A stretch of 64,000 nucleotides of DNA from JALYXV01 sp963733505 (GCA_963733505.1 CAVTDW010000004.1:186001-250000), one strand, 5' to 3'. Shown: positions 18,272 to 26,845, counted from the stretch's first letter. The notes: a model not told the origin generated them from the letters alone. Program-made: numbers and translations.

Positions 18272-19348
18272 CTAGACGTTGAAGCGGATCTCGACGACGT
18301 CGCCGTCCTGCACCTCGTAGTCCTTTCCCTCCACCCGCATACGGCCCGCCTCTTTGGCTGACGACCAGGACCCAAGTTTGAGCAGTTCGTCCCACCGAAT
18401 GACCTCGGCCCGGATGAACCCCCGCTGGAGGTCGGAGTGGATGACGCCGGCACATTCGGGTGCCTTGGCTCCGGCCCGAAAGGTCCACGCCCGGCTCTCC
18501 TTGTCGCCCGTGGTCAGGAAGGTTCGCCGGCCGAGCAGGTGGTACGCCGCCCGGGCCACCCGGGGCAGGGCGCCCTCGCCGAGACCGAGTCCGGCAAGCA
18601 GCTCCGCCCGTTCGCCCGGGTCAAGCTGCGCCGTCTCGGCTTCGAGCATCACGCTGACAGCCAAGGTGTCGCCCGCGCCGGCCAGTTCGTCGATGACCGG
18701 CTTCAGCACCGCGTCGTCGTCGCCGATGCGATCCTCGCCGATGTTGACCACCGCCAGGACGGGCTTGTTGGTGAGCAGGAAGAAGGTTCGTAGCGCGGCC
18801 CGCTGGTCTTTTGTAAGCGGTGCGCGGTAGATGGGCGTGCCGGCCTGCAGCTGGGCGATGGCGGCGTCGAGCGCCTCAACCTCGGGCGTGAGGGACTTGT
18901 CGGCCCGTGCCGCCTTGCGGCGCTTCTCGATCTGCGCCTCGGCGGTCGCCAGGTCGGCCAGGACCAGTTCCAGCTCGAGGACCTGCAGGTCGGCGAGGGG
19001 GTCGGCGTCGCCTGCCACGTTGTCGTCCTCGAACGCCCGCAGGACCAGGCAGATGGCGTCCACCTCACGGATGCCCGCCAGGAAGCGGTTGCCCAGGCCT
19101 TCGCCGCTGGCGGCCCCGGCGACGAGCCCCGCAATGTCGACGAACTCGACGGTGGTGTGCACGATCTTGCGGCTCTTGCTCATCTCCGCCAGGGCGAGCA
19201 ACCGCTCGTCGGGCACCTGGGCCACGCCCACCGTGGTCTCGGTCGTGGAGAAGGGATGGGCCGCGACGGGGGCGTTGCCGCCGGTGAGGGCATTGAACAA
19301 ACTCGACTTCCCGGCGTTAGGCAGGCCGACCAGGCCGAGGCGCTCCAT
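18272..19348 (-). CDS. ychF: Redox-regulated ATPase/GTPase YchF
   Basis: 358 residues of the conserved Obg-like YchF ATPase family, linked to translation and stress. Visible: P-loop GLPNAGKSSLFNAL, VEFVDIAGLVAGAASGEGLG, VNIGED in place of the usual GTP-specificity motif, and the C-terminal TGS-like domain (LLGRRTFLTTGDKESRAWTF, KDYEVQDGDVVEIRFNV). Full length. It precedes the DUF192 gene without a gap. Confidence 0.95.
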   Translation of the reverse strand: MERLGLVGLPNAGKSSLFNALTGGNAPVAAHPFSTTETTVGVAQVPDERLLALAEMSKSRKIVHTTVEFVDIAGLVAGAASGEGLGNRFLAGIREVDAICLVLRAFEDDNVAGDADPLADLQVLELELVLADLATAEAQIEKRRKAARADKSLTPEVEALDAAIAQLQAGTPIYRAPLTKDQRAALRTFFLLTNKPVLAVVNIGEDRIGDDDAVLKPVIDELAGAGDTLAVSVMLEAETAQLDPGERAELLAGLGLGEGALPRVARAAYHLLGRRTFLTTGDKESRAWTFRAGAKAPECAGVIHSDLQRGFIRAEVIRWDELLKLGSWSSAKEAGRMRVEGKDYEVQDGDVVEIRFNV

Positions 19349-19391
19349 TAGGGCGAGGGTAGTTCCGGTGCCGGACCAACCAGGTTCCGAG

Positions 19392-19397
19392 TAGGTT
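19392..19397 (+). promoter_or_regulatory. Candidate -10 element of the bL37 gene
   Basis: TAGGTT lies 7 bases before the GTG at 19405, with no Shine-Dalgarno sequence. A transcript starting at the usual distance would begin at or next to the start codon, so expression may be leaderless. No convincing -35 is seen. Confidence 0.4.
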
Positions 19398-19404
19398 GCG
19401 GGCC

Positions 19405-19488
19405 GTGTCCAAGCGAACCAAGAAGGCCAAGACCCGCGCTCACCGCAACAAGGCCAACCACGGCCGCAAGCCCAACCGGGGCCGCTAG
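19405..19488 (+). CDS. Ribosomal protein bL37 (27-residue actinobacterial mini-protein)
   Basis: GTG 19405 to TAG 19488 encodes 27 residues, VSKRTKKAKTRAHRNKANHG then RKPNRGR. The basic stretch and the ANHGRKPN ending match bL37, first seen in the mycobacterial 50S subunit, where the protein is about 24 residues and ends in ANHGKRPN. Gene finders normally skip such a short frame. It is transcribed divergently from ychF, and its stop overlaps the end of the convergent phosphodiesterase gene by 4 bases. Confidence 0.9.
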   Translation: MSKRTKKAKTRAHRNKANHGRKPNRGR

Positions 19489-20357
19489 GCCGACTGGCGG
19501 GAGCCTCGGGGTGTCCACCCGGCTCCCTTGGTGCGCAGGACGCCGTCGAGGACGCTCGGCCGGTCGGTCATGATCCCGTCGACGCCAAGGTCGATCAGGC
19601 GCGCCATCTCGTCGGGCTCGTCGATCGTCCAGACGTGAACCGCAACGTCGTTCTCGTGGGCGGCGGCCACGAAACGCTGGTCGACCACGACGATGTCGTC
19701 GAAGGTGGCCGGGACCTGGAGGGCGACGTGGCGCTCCGGCGGCGGCGTCACGCCGTCGCGCACCGCTTGCCAGAAGATGGCCGTGCCGTTGGAGCCGTAT
19801 GAGGTGTGAAGGTCGGGCGCCTCGGCCGAAAACGCCTCGGTCGCGGCGTCGTGAAATGACGCCACGATCACGTCGTCGCCCCGGTCGAACTCCCGGAGAA
19901 GCTGGGCGAGCAGCGCCTCGTACGGTTCCACCTCGGGCGCGGTCTGCTTGATGTCGAGGTTGAGAAAAACCCCCCCGAACTGTTCCAGGACGTCGCGGAG
20001 GGTGGCCACCCGAAGCGATGTCTCGAACATGGCCCGGCCCCGGTAGACATACTCCATGTCGTCCCGGCCAGGGGCGACGATCTCGCCGGGAACCCACCAG
20101 TAGGCGTTGTCCAGCCCTTCCAGTTCCGCGAGTGTCAAATCGGCGATGGCGCCGGCACCGTCGGTCGTGCGATCGACGGTCGCGTCGTGGCACACGACCA
20201 ACTGGCGGTCGGCGGTGGCATGGACGTCGAGCTCCAGGGCGTCGGCGCCGCCACCTACCGCCTGCTGCATGGCGAGCAGCGTGCTCGAGGGACCTTCCCT
20301 CGCCCCGCCCTGATGGGCAAAGTTGAGAACCCGCCGCTGCATCCAGGGGTTCCCCAT
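19485..20357 (-). CDS. Glycerophosphodiester phosphodiesterase family protein
   Basis: About 290 residues from ATG 20357; an internal ATG at MQRRVLNFAHQGG is also possible. The GDPD TIM-barrel is shown by LNFAHQGG, ELDVHATADRQLVVCHDATV (Glu/Asp and His of the active site), DRTTDGAG, FLNLDIKQ and VWTIDEPDEM. It would cleave glycerophosphodiesters to glycerol 3-phosphate and an alcohol. The classical HRGxxxxxPENT start is changed to HQGGAREGPSST, a variant that I believe recurs in actinobacterial members. No signal peptide is seen. Confidence 0.88.
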   Translation of the reverse strand: MGNPWMQRRVLNFAHQGGAREGPSSTLLAMQQAVGGGADALELDVHATADRQLVVCHDATVDRTTDGAGAIADLTLAELEGLDNAYWWVPGEIVAPGRDDMEYVYRGRAMFETSLRVATLRDVLEQFGGVFLNLDIKQTAPEVEPYEALLAQLLREFDRGDDVIVASFHDAATEAFSAEAPDLHTSYGSNGTAIFWQAVRDGVTPPPERHVALQVPATFDDIVVVDQRFVAAAHENDVAVHVWTIDEPDEMARLIDLGVDGIMTDRPSVLDGVLRTKGAGWTPRGSRQSA

Positions 20358-20420
20358 GTCTCCCGAAGCTAGCTGACCCGGTATGCGTGCTCGTTTCGGG
20401 TGGCTCGCTTCGGGTGGCCG

Positions 20421-20426
20421 TAGTGT
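20421..20426 (+). promoter_or_regulatory. Candidate -10 element of the Cys-rich protein gene
   Basis: TAGTGT ends 6 bases before the GTG at 20433 and no Shine-Dalgarno sequence is present, again suggesting a leaderless transcript. Confidence 0.4.
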
Positions 20427-20432
20427 TGGGTT

Positions 20433-21104
20433 GTGGACCCGCCGATCGTGGAGATCGCTGATGGCGACACGGTGTGGCGTTTCGACCGGTCGTTCCTGGA
20501 GTCGCGGTGGACCTGTATTTGGGGTCGGGGCTGCCTGGGGATCCTGCCTCACCCGGCCCCCGAACTGGGCCACGGGTGTTGTTCGATCGGCGCCGACCTC
20601 GACGGAGTCGACGAGGCGCGACGAATCAGCGCCCTGGCGGCGACGCTGTCCGAGGAGGTGTTCGAGCATCACGAGGCGGCCGCCGATGGCGGGGTCTTCA
20701 GTGACGAGACCCGCACCCGCACCCGGGTGGTGGAGGGCGCGTGCATCTTTCTGAACCGACCCGGTTTCGAGGGCGGCGCCGGATGTGCGCTGCATGTTGC
20801 GGCCATCGCCGCCGCCGAGTCGCCGATCGACTGGAAGCCTTCGGTCTGTTGGCAACTGCCCATCAAGGTCGACTGGGAGCCAGGCGTTGGCGACACCGAG
20901 GTCGCCACGGTGCGGCCGTGGACACGAGCCGACTGGGGTGACGAAGGCGCCACGATGGCATGGTGCTGCACCGAGGGCGAACGGGCCTATGTCGGCGACA
21001 GGCCCGTCGTCGAGTCGCTGGGCGACGAGCTGGAGGCCATCGTGGGGACGACGGTCTACGTCGAGCTCCGCCGCCGACTTGGCCGCGCGGGAGGAACCGA
21101 GTAG
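20433..21104 (+). CDS. Conserved Cys-rich protein of unknown function
   Basis: 223 residues from GTG 20433. The N-terminal third has clustered cysteines (WTCIWGRGCLGILP, ELGHGCCSIGADL), and further Cys occur at GACIFLNRPGFEGGAGCALH and AWCCTEGE. The pattern suggests a metal- or cluster-binding fold similar to small Cys-rich YkgJ/DUF3109-like proteins, but I do not recognise a characterised family. The sequence looks real: codon use is even and the frame is intact over its full length. Neighbours (a GDPD upstream, adenosine kinase convergent) do not indicate a role. Confidence 0.75.
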   Translation: MDPPIVEIADGDTVWRFDRSFLESRWTCIWGRGCLGILPHPAPELGHGCCSIGADLDGVDEARRISALAATLSEEVFEHHEAAADGGVFSDETRTRTRVVEGACIFLNRPGFEGGAGCALHVAAIAAAESPIDWKPSVCWQLPIKVDWEPGVGDTEVATVRPWTRADWGDEGATMAWCCTEGERAYVGDRPVVESLGDELEAIVGTTVYVELRRRLGRAGGTE

Positions 21105-21176
21105 CGCTAGGCGGCCGCTCATGCAGCCGGGGCGGGCGGGGCGGGAGGCGGGCCAGGTCTATGAGGAGAATCAACC

Positions 21177-21458
21177 GTGAGTGTCGGAGGAAAGAGCGAG
21201 CTCAGCCGATCCCGGCCACCATCTCATCGTTCGTGGCGGCCCCCGCCCCGGGGGCATGGGAGTCTTGTAGGGGATTGTGGCTCTTGTACAGGGTTGTTAC
21301 CCCTGAGGGGTGATAACCCCGCCCAGAGACTTAAACCCCTACCAGACCCGCGAGCGGACCTACTCGGGCGGGGCGGCGGGGTCCTCGGAGCCGTCCCCCC
21401 GTGTCCTGACGACACCAACCGGCGGGACTCGATCGAGCTTGGAGCCAACGGCGCTTAG
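21177..21458 (+). CDS. Doubtful small ORF with strong ribosome-binding site
   Basis: 93 residues from GTG 21177, preceded by GAGGAGA at a good distance. The product (MSVGGKSELSRSRPPSHRSW ...) is low in conserved features and runs through the repeat and hairpin, so it may not be translated over its full length. It is listed because the ribosome-binding site is unusually good for this region. Confidence 0.25.
   Translation: MSVGGKSELSRSRPPSHRSWRPPPRGHGSLVGDCGSCTGLLPLRGDNPAQRLKPLPDPRADLLGRGGGVLGAVPPCPDDTNRRDSIELGANGA
21263..21300. repeat. Two imperfect 19-mer direct repeats
   Basis: TCTTGTAGGGGATTGTGGC (21263-21281) and TCTTGTACAGGGTTGTTAC (21282-21300) agree at 14 of 19 positions and share TCTTGTA and TTGT blocks. 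The second copy runs into the hairpin. This could be a binding site or an old duplication. Confidence 0.55.
21291..21319. terminator. Hairpin between convergent genes, possible bidirectional terminator
   Basis: GGGTTGTTACCCC, loop TGA, GGGGTGATAACCC: a 13-pair stem with two G-T wobbles and no mismatch. No T-tract follows on either strand, as is common for actinobacterial terminators. It lies between the ends of the Cys-rich protein gene and the adenosine kinase gene. Confidence 0.5.
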
Positions 21459-22444
21459 TGGAGAAGGCCGGCTTCTGCGGCCAGCTTGCTGAGTGAGGTC
21501 TGCGGCCGAGCCCCCAGGTGGCCGATCACCTCGGCGGCCGCCAGGCTGCCGAGATCGGCGCAGTCTGCCGGCTCGTAGTCACGGATGAGGCCGTACAAGA
21601 AGCCAGCTGCGAAGAGGTCACCGGCTCCGGTCGTGTCAACGACCGTCTCGACGGGGTGGGCGGGAACCTCGATCACCGAGTTGTTCGCCACGACGAGTGA
21701 CCCCTTGGCGCCGCGGGTCACCACCACCAACTCACAGCGATGGGCCAGCTCCGCAAGGGCGAGGTCCAGATCGGCACCGGTCATGGCCGTGACCTCCTCC
21801 TCGTTGCCGAAGAGGATGTCGACATCGTTGAGCAGTGCGCCCAGGGCGGCCGCCTTGAGGTCGACCCAGTACGGATCGGACAGCGACAGGGCGAACCTGC
21901 CTCCCTTCAGATGGCAGGCGGCGGCGGCCTTGCTGACACTCCACTCCGTTTCGTGCATCCCGCACATATAGCCCTCGACGTAGACGATCTTGGCGTCGAT
22001 GCACAGGTTGGCGTCGATATCGTCGGGATAGAGGAATGCGCCGGCGCCGAGGTAGGTCGCCATGGTTCGTTGGGCATCGGGCGAAACCATGATCAGGCAC
22101 AAACCCGTGCCCGGGCCGGTCGTCGCAGCCGGCACGTCGAAGGCCACTCCTGACGCACGAATGTCGTGGGTGAAGACCTCGCCGAGCTTGTCATCACGGA
22201 CCTTGCCCATGAACGCCACCGAACCGCCGAGCGCCGCGATTCCGGCCGCGGTGTTGGCAGCTGAGCCCCCCGAACTCTCGATGGCGGGGCCAAGCACGTC
22301 GTAAAGCTCGGTCGCCCGTGCTTCGTCGATCAGCGTCATGGTGCCCTTCTCCATCCCATGGGCACCGGGAAGTTCGTCCGAGGAAGGCGCAAGCACGTCG
22401 ACGATGGCATGCCCGATGGTGATGATGTCGAAGGGTCGATCCAT
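21455..22444 (-). CDS. Adenosine kinase (PfkB family)
   Basis: 329 residues. PfkB-type sugar/nucleoside kinase with the two family signatures: GGSAANTAAGIAALGGSVAF near the N-terminus and the anion-hole motif DTTGAGDLFAAGFLYG with the catalytic Asp. The N-terminus (IGHAIVDVLA ... HGMEKGTMTLIDEARA) and GKVRDDKLGEVFTHDIRASG closely match bacterial adenosine kinases, which phosphorylate adenosine to AMP for purine salvage. A related nucleoside or sugar substrate cannot be excluded. It is divergent from pepN with a 67-base gap. Confidence 0.85.
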   Translation of the reverse strand: MDRPFDIITIGHAIVDVLAPSSDELPGAHGMEKGTMTLIDEARATELYDVLGPAIESSGGSAANTAAGIAALGGSVAFMGKVRDDKLGEVFTHDIRASGVAFDVPAATTGPGTGLCLIMVSPDAQRTMATYLGAGAFLYPDDIDANLCIDAKIVYVEGYMCGMHETEWSVSKAAAACHLKGGRFALSLSDPYWVDLKAAALGALLNDVDILFGNEEEVTAMTGADLDLALAELAHRCELVVVTRGAKGSLVVANNSVIEVPAHPVETVVDTTGAGDLFAAGFLYGLIRDYEPADCADLGSLAAAEVIGHLGARPQTSLSKLAAEAGLLH

Positions 22445-22511
22445 AGGGACGACGGTAGCCGCAGCATGGGTAGGGTTAAACCTGGCCGACTATTTGACCG
22501 GAGGAAAAACC

Positions 22512-25067
22512 GTGCCGGATCCGGTTCCCTACCGATTGCCGCGGACGATTGTTCCCGAGCACTACGACCTGACACTCACGCCCGACCTGGGCGGGGCCAC
22601 CTTCGCGGGCCAGGCCCGAATTCGGGTCAATGTCGCCGAGTCGGTCACCGAGGTGGTACTCAACGCCGTCGAACTGGACATCTTGACGGCCGAGTTCATC
22701 AGCAGCGCGGGCGAGCGCCTGACCAGCAGCGTGAGCTACGACGAGCCTGAGGAGCGGGCGACGATCGCGTTGGTCGGCACGGCGCAGCCTGGGTCCTGGG
22801 AGCTCGACCTCACGTTCACGGGCGTGCTCAACGACAGGCTGCACGGGTTCTATCGCAGCACCTTCTGTGACGCGACCGGCACAGAACAGGTGATCGCGAC
22901 CACCCAGTTCGAGGCGACCGATGCCCGCCGGGCCTTTCCCTGCTGGGACGAGCCCGACTTCAAGGCGACGTTTGCCGTCACCCTGATCGTCGACCGCGAC
23001 CTGACGGCGATCTCCAATGGAGCGGTCCTAGAAGACTTGGACCTCGGCAACGGCAAACGCCAGGTGACCTTCGCGGAAACGATGCCGATGTCGACGTACC
23101 TGGTGGCGTTCGTCGTCGGGCATTTCGAACAGACCGACCCGGTGGTGGTCGACGGTGTCCCGATTCGCATTGCATCCATCAAGGGAAAGGGGCACCTGAC
23201 CGCCTTCGGGCTGGAAGCCGCGGCGCACGCCCTGCACTTCCTGGCCGGCTACTTCGGCATTGCCTACCCGCACGACAAGATCGACCACATCGCCATTCCT
23301 GACTTCGCGTTCGGGGCCATGGAGAACCTGGGGTGCGTCACCTACCGGGAGACGGCACTACTCGTCGACCAGGCGGCGGCGTCGCGGCTGGAGCTCGACC
23401 GCGTGGCCCAGGTCGTGGCCCACGAGACGGCGCACATGTGGTTCGGCGACCTGGTGACCATGAAGTGGTGGAACGGCATCTGGCTCAATGAGGCCTTCGC
23501 CACCTTCATGGAGCTGTTGACGGTCGACGCCTTCCGTCCCGACTGGGAGGTGTGGGTCACCTTCGGCATCGGCCGGGCCGCCGCCATGATGACCGACGGC
23601 CTCACGAGCACCCGGCCGGTGGAGTTCGCGGTCGGCAGGCCGTGTGAGGCGGAAGGGATGTTCGACATCCTCACGTACCAAAAGGGCGCCGCCGTCCTCA
23701 GGATGCTCGAGCAGTACCTGGGCCCCGAGCCCTTCCGCCAGGGCATCTCCCGCTACCTGACGGAGCATTCCTACGGCAACACCGAAACGACCGATCTCTG
23801 GGACGCCATCGAGGCCGCTTCGGGTGAGCCGGCCCGGGCCGTCATGGATTCATGGATCTACCAGGGCGGATATCCCCTCGTCTCGGTTGGCGTCTCGCCC
23901 GACGGCGAATACCTGACGCTCAGCCAGCGGCGGTTTCTCTACCGAGGCGACGACAACGCGGAGCGGTGGCAGGTGCCGATCAACCTGCGGCTGTCGGCAG
24001 GCGGCCAGGTGAAAACCGCACGGGTGTTGCTGACCGAGGAGTCCACCGAGGTGGCGGTCCCCGGTCCACTCGATTGGGTCGTGGTCAATGCGGGCGCGTG
24101 GGGCTTCTATCGGGTCCGCTACGAGGAGTCGTTGTTGCAACGGCTCCGGGCGGTCATGCCGGAGCAGCTGTCGCCCCTCGAACGCCTCACGCTGGTGAGC
24201 GACACCGCCGCGTCCATGCTGGCCGGCCACTCGCCGGTCACCGACTTCCTGTCGCTCGTCGAGCAGTTGCCTTCCGAGCGCGATCCCGATGTCTGGGGTG
24301 CCGGTCTGGGACCGCTCGGACTGATGGACCGGATCCTGCCCGACGCCGACCGGCCACTGCTCCAGGCGTTCGTGCGCCGCATCACCCGCCCGCTACTCGA
24401 AGAACTCGGTTGGGACCCAGCCCCGGGCGAACCGGAACGCACCGGCACGCTCCGAGCCCGGCTCCTCTCGGTCGTCGGGACCCTCGGCGCCGACGCTGGC
24501 GTGCGGCAGGAAGCCCGATCACGCCTGGAGCTGTACTTCGCCAACCCCAGCACCCTTGCGCCGGACCTGGTCACCGCCGTCGTCACGATCGTCGCCTATG
24601 CCGGCGGCGAGGACGAATACCAGTTGATGTACGAGCGCTTCCGTGCCGCCTCCACGCCCCAAGATCAGATCCGGTTCCTGTACGCCCTGACAGCACCCCA
24701 GGTCCCGGAACTGCTGAGCCGGACCCTCGAACTCTGCCTGAGCAGCGAGGTCAGGACTCAGGACGCGCCGTATGTCATCGGGTCGGTACTGGCGTCGCGG
24801 GCGGGTGCCCGGCTGGCATGGCCGTTCATGGAGCAGCACTGGGAAACCATCTGCTCGCGGTTCCCCGGGAACAGCATCCCGCGCATGCTCGAGGCCATGT
24901 CCTCGGTGACCGACGCCGGGCTGGCCCGGGATATTCACGCCTTTCTCGCCGCGCATCCGGTGCCCCAAGAGACGCTCGTCGCCCAGTCACTCGAAAAGCT
25001 CGACAACAGCGTCGCCTTTGCGGAGCGGGTGGCTCCCGACCTGCCGGACGCACTCCAGAAGTCCTGA
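22512..25067 (+). CDS. pepN: Aminopeptidase N (M1 zinc metallopeptidase)
   Basis: 851 residues from GTG 22512, preceded by GGAGG at a 7-base spacing. An upstream in-frame ATG overlaps adenosine kinase and is not used. M1 family: the exopeptidase motif GAMEN near residue 268, zinc ligands in HETAHMWFGDLVTMKWWN near 304 with the third ligand in WLNEAFATFME, and the catalytic Tyr region (TYQKGAAVLRMLEQYLG). The ERAP1-like C-terminal helical domain is complete. It removes N-terminal amino acids from peptides and is probably cytosolic, as no signal peptide is seen. Confidence 0.93.
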   Translation: MPDPVPYRLPRTIVPEHYDLTLTPDLGGATFAGQARIRVNVAESVTEVVLNAVELDILTAEFISSAGERLTSSVSYDEPEERATIALVGTAQPGSWELDLTFTGVLNDRLHGFYRSTFCDATGTEQVIATTQFEATDARRAFPCWDEPDFKATFAVTLIVDRDLTAISNGAVLEDLDLGNGKRQVTFAETMPMSTYLVAFVVGHFEQTDPVVVDGVPIRIASIKGKGHLTAFGLEAAAHALHFLAGYFGIAYPHDKIDHIAIPDFAFGAMENLGCVTYRETALLVDQAAASRLELDRVAQVVAHETAHMWFGDLVTMKWWNGIWLNEAFATFMELLTVDAFRPDWEVWVTFGIGRAAAMMTDGLTSTRPVEFAVGRPCEAEGMFDILTYQKGAAVLRMLEQYLGPEPFRQGISRYLTEHSYGNTETTDLWDAIEAASGEPARAVMDSWIYQGGYPLVSVGVSPDGEYLTLSQRRFLYRGDDNAERWQVPINLRLSAGGQVKTARVLLTEESTEVAVPGPLDWVVVNAGAWGFYRVRYEESLLQRLRAVMPEQLSPLERLTLVSDTAASMLAGHSPVTDFLSLVEQLPSERDPDVWGAGLGPLGLMDRILPDADRPLLQAFVRRITRPLLEELGWDPAPGEPERTGTLRARLLSVVGTLGADAGVRQEARSRLELYFANPSTLAPDLVTAVVTIVAYAGGEDEYQLMYERFRAASTPQDQIRFLYALTAPQVPELLSRTLELCLSSEVRTQDAPYVIGSVLASRAGARLAWPFMEQHWETICSRFPGNSIPRMLEAMSSVTDAGLARDIHAFLAAHPVPQETLVAQSLEKLDNSVAFAERVAPDLPDALQKS

Positions 25068-25131
25068 CACTCCCGACGGTTCCGATCGCACTGCGAAGCC
25101 TGACTGCCGTGCGTGCTGTGTCTGCTGTGTG

Positions 25132-25176
25132 GACTGCTGTGACTGCTGTGACTGCTGTGACTGCTGTGACTGCTGT
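25132..25176. repeat. Five perfect copies of a 9-mer (GACTGCTGT)
   Basis: Exact tandem copies from 25132 to 25176, with degenerate copies upstream (GTGCTGTGTCTGCTGTGT). They lie in the 139 bases between the pepN stop and the phosphatase start. No coding role is likely, although an open frame there would encode Cys-Cys-Asp repeats. Confidence 0.9.
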
Positions 25177-25206
25177 GATGACCCGCCCGCCGGAGCACGT
25201 TCAACG

Positions 25207-26436
25207 GTGCCCCTGATCTCGGTCGCCTCCGCGTTGTCGGCGTCTCCGCCAATCGAGGTGTTCTCGGTCGAGGAAACGGCGGTGCAGGTCGTCTGGCATT
25301 GGCTGCCAGCGCCCCACGTGTCGCTTGAAATTGGTGACCAGGTGTGCGACGTGGTGGCGTCGCCGCCGGCGGTACTGCGTCGCCGCGAGCGTCGGTCGGT
25401 ACCCCTCCATTTGCCACCCGGAGCGATGGGCGGGCCGGGCGCGGTCATTTTCGACGGTCTCAGTCCTGGCACGAGCTACGACCTCACGGTCAGTGGCCCG
25501 GGCGTGCCCCGGCGCGTCGTGGAGAAGGTGAGGACACTCCGGCCCCCGCCGGGTCGCCTGCTCGACGCCTTCGCCACCATCAACGACCTGCACCTGGGAG
25601 AGCCCGGTTTCGGCCCAAGCCACGAAATCGAGGAAGCCTGGCCCCTGCCTGCGGGTCGCCGCCCCTACACCTGGCGCTGCATCGACGCGGCTGTCGACGA
25701 AGCGCTCCACTGGGGAGCCCGGGCGCTGGTCGTGAAGGGCGACATGACCTCCGACGGTGGGGCGGCGGAGTTCCATGAGATGGGCGAGCTCCTGGGCCGG
25801 ATCCGGGTTCCGGTGATGGCGACCTTCGGCAACCACGAGTTCCACGACATCGAAACCGACGGCCGGCCCATCCTCCAGCACTACGGCATCCATGTACCCA
25901 GGGAACCGTGGGCCCGCGACCGCGACGGCATCCGCCTCGTGTTCGCTCTGACGCCACGACCGGGCCGACGCTCGGGCGAAATCGACGACCGCCAGCGGGC
26001 CCGTTTGGTCGCCCTCGCCGCCGAAGCACCCGGGCCGGCCTTCCTGGTCCTGCATCACCAGCCCCAGCGGTGGGCGTGGCCGACCGAGTACCCGCCCGGA
26101 ATCGGGGGCCGCCAGGCCCGCACCTTCCTCGACGAGTTGGCCGAAGCCAACCCCGCCAGCTTCGTCGCCAGCGGCCACACCCATCGCCACCGGCGACGGC
26201 GCCACGGCCCGATCGAAGTGGTGGAGGTTGGGTCGACCAAGGACTACCCCGGGACGTGGACCGGTTATGCGGTCCACGAAGGCGGGATCCGCCAGGTGGT
26301 ACGACGAATCGCGGCGCCCGACGTCATCGCCTGGACCGAGACCACCGCCCGGGCCATCGGCGGCGTCTGGGGCCGGTGGTCACCGGGTCGGCGCGACGAC
26401 CGCTGCTTCACCCACCAGTGGCCGGCCCGTCACTAA
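25207..26436 (+). CDS. Metallophosphoesterase with N-terminal Fn3-like domain (purple acid phosphatase-like)
   Basis: About 409 residues from GTG 25207, placed after the repeat array. Residues about 15-115 look like the beta-sandwich that precedes purple acid phosphatase domains (TAVQVVWHWLPAPHVSLEIG, GLSPGTSYDLTVSG). The catalytic part has INDLHLGE (DxH), LVVKGDMTSDGG (GD), TFGNHEFHD (GNHE), LVLHHQPQ and ASGHTHRHRR (GHxH), the full calcineurin-like metal-binding set. No signal peptide is obvious. The substrate (phosphomonoester, cyclic nucleotide or phospholipid head group) cannot be decided. Confidence 0.85.
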   Translation: MPLISVASALSASPPIEVFSVEETAVQVVWHWLPAPHVSLEIGDQVCDVVASPPAVLRRRERRSVPLHLPPGAMGGPGAVIFDGLSPGTSYDLTVSGPGVPRRVVEKVRTLRPPPGRLLDAFATINDLHLGEPGFGPSHEIEEAWPLPAGRRPYTWRCIDAAVDEALHWGARALVVKGDMTSDGGAAEFHEMGELLGRIRVPVMATFGNHEFHDIETDGRPILQHYGIHVPREPWARDRDGIRLVFALTPRPGRRSGEIDDRQRARLVALAAEAPGPAFLVLHHQPQRWAWPTEYPPGIGGRQARTFLDELAEANPASFVASGHTHRHRRRRHGPIEVVEVGSTKDYPGTWTGYAVHEGGIRQVVRRIAAPDVIAWTETTARAIGGVWGRWSPGRRDDRCFTHQWPARH

Positions 26437-26500
26437 GTCGGCGGCCAGCCTGCAACGGGCGCCCTACTGACGGCGCCGAGCCCGTGAACGAGCCCAACGG

Positions 26501-26845
26501 TCAGCCACCAGCGTTGGGCGCGGCGCTGACCGCGCCCCCACCAGCGCTTCCCTCGCCGCCACCCCGTGGGTCGCCGCCCACACGTGGGTCGCCGCCCACA
26601 CGTGGGGCGCCGCCGGCGGGCCCACCGAGGGCGTCGATGCGGGCCTGGACCCGGGCCAGGCGTTCGCTGGCCAGGCCGTGAAGCAATTCGGCTCGCTCGT
26701 ACAGGTCGGCCGCCTCCTCGATACCGATCTGCCCGGAGGCGAGACGATCGGTCAGGAGTTCCAGAGCCGCGACAAGCTCTTCGAAGCTCAGTTGCTCCGG
26801 GTTCTGGGCAAAAGGGTCCATACCTTGTCTCATGCCGTCAGGCAC
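26501..26845 (-). CDS. xseB: Exodeoxyribonuclease VII small subunit
   Basis: 114 residues. The core LSFEELVAALELLTDRLASG, then EEAADLYERAELLHGLASERL, is the XseB helical hairpin. The tail is a lineage-specific Gly/Pro/Asp repeat (PRVGGD twice, from a tandem repeat at about 26568-26610). With XseA it forms the enzyme that cuts single-stranded DNA into oligonucleotides. The start overlaps the xseA stop by 8 bases; MDPFAQNPEQ is an alternative start. Confidence 0.9.
   Translation of the reverse strand: MPDGMRQGMDPFAQNPEQLSFEELVAALELLTDRLASGQIGIEEAADLYERAELLHGLASERLARVQARIDALGGPAGGAPRVGGDPRVGGDPRGGGEGSAGGGAVSAAPNAGG

Larger units (their letters stand above)
21105..21454. other. 350-base gap between convergent genes with repeat and hairpin
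   Basis: No clear conserved gene. The gap holds a short frame with a good ribosome-binding site (from 21177), two 19-mer direct repeats (21263-21300) and a strong hairpin (21291-21319). Confidence 0.6.
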
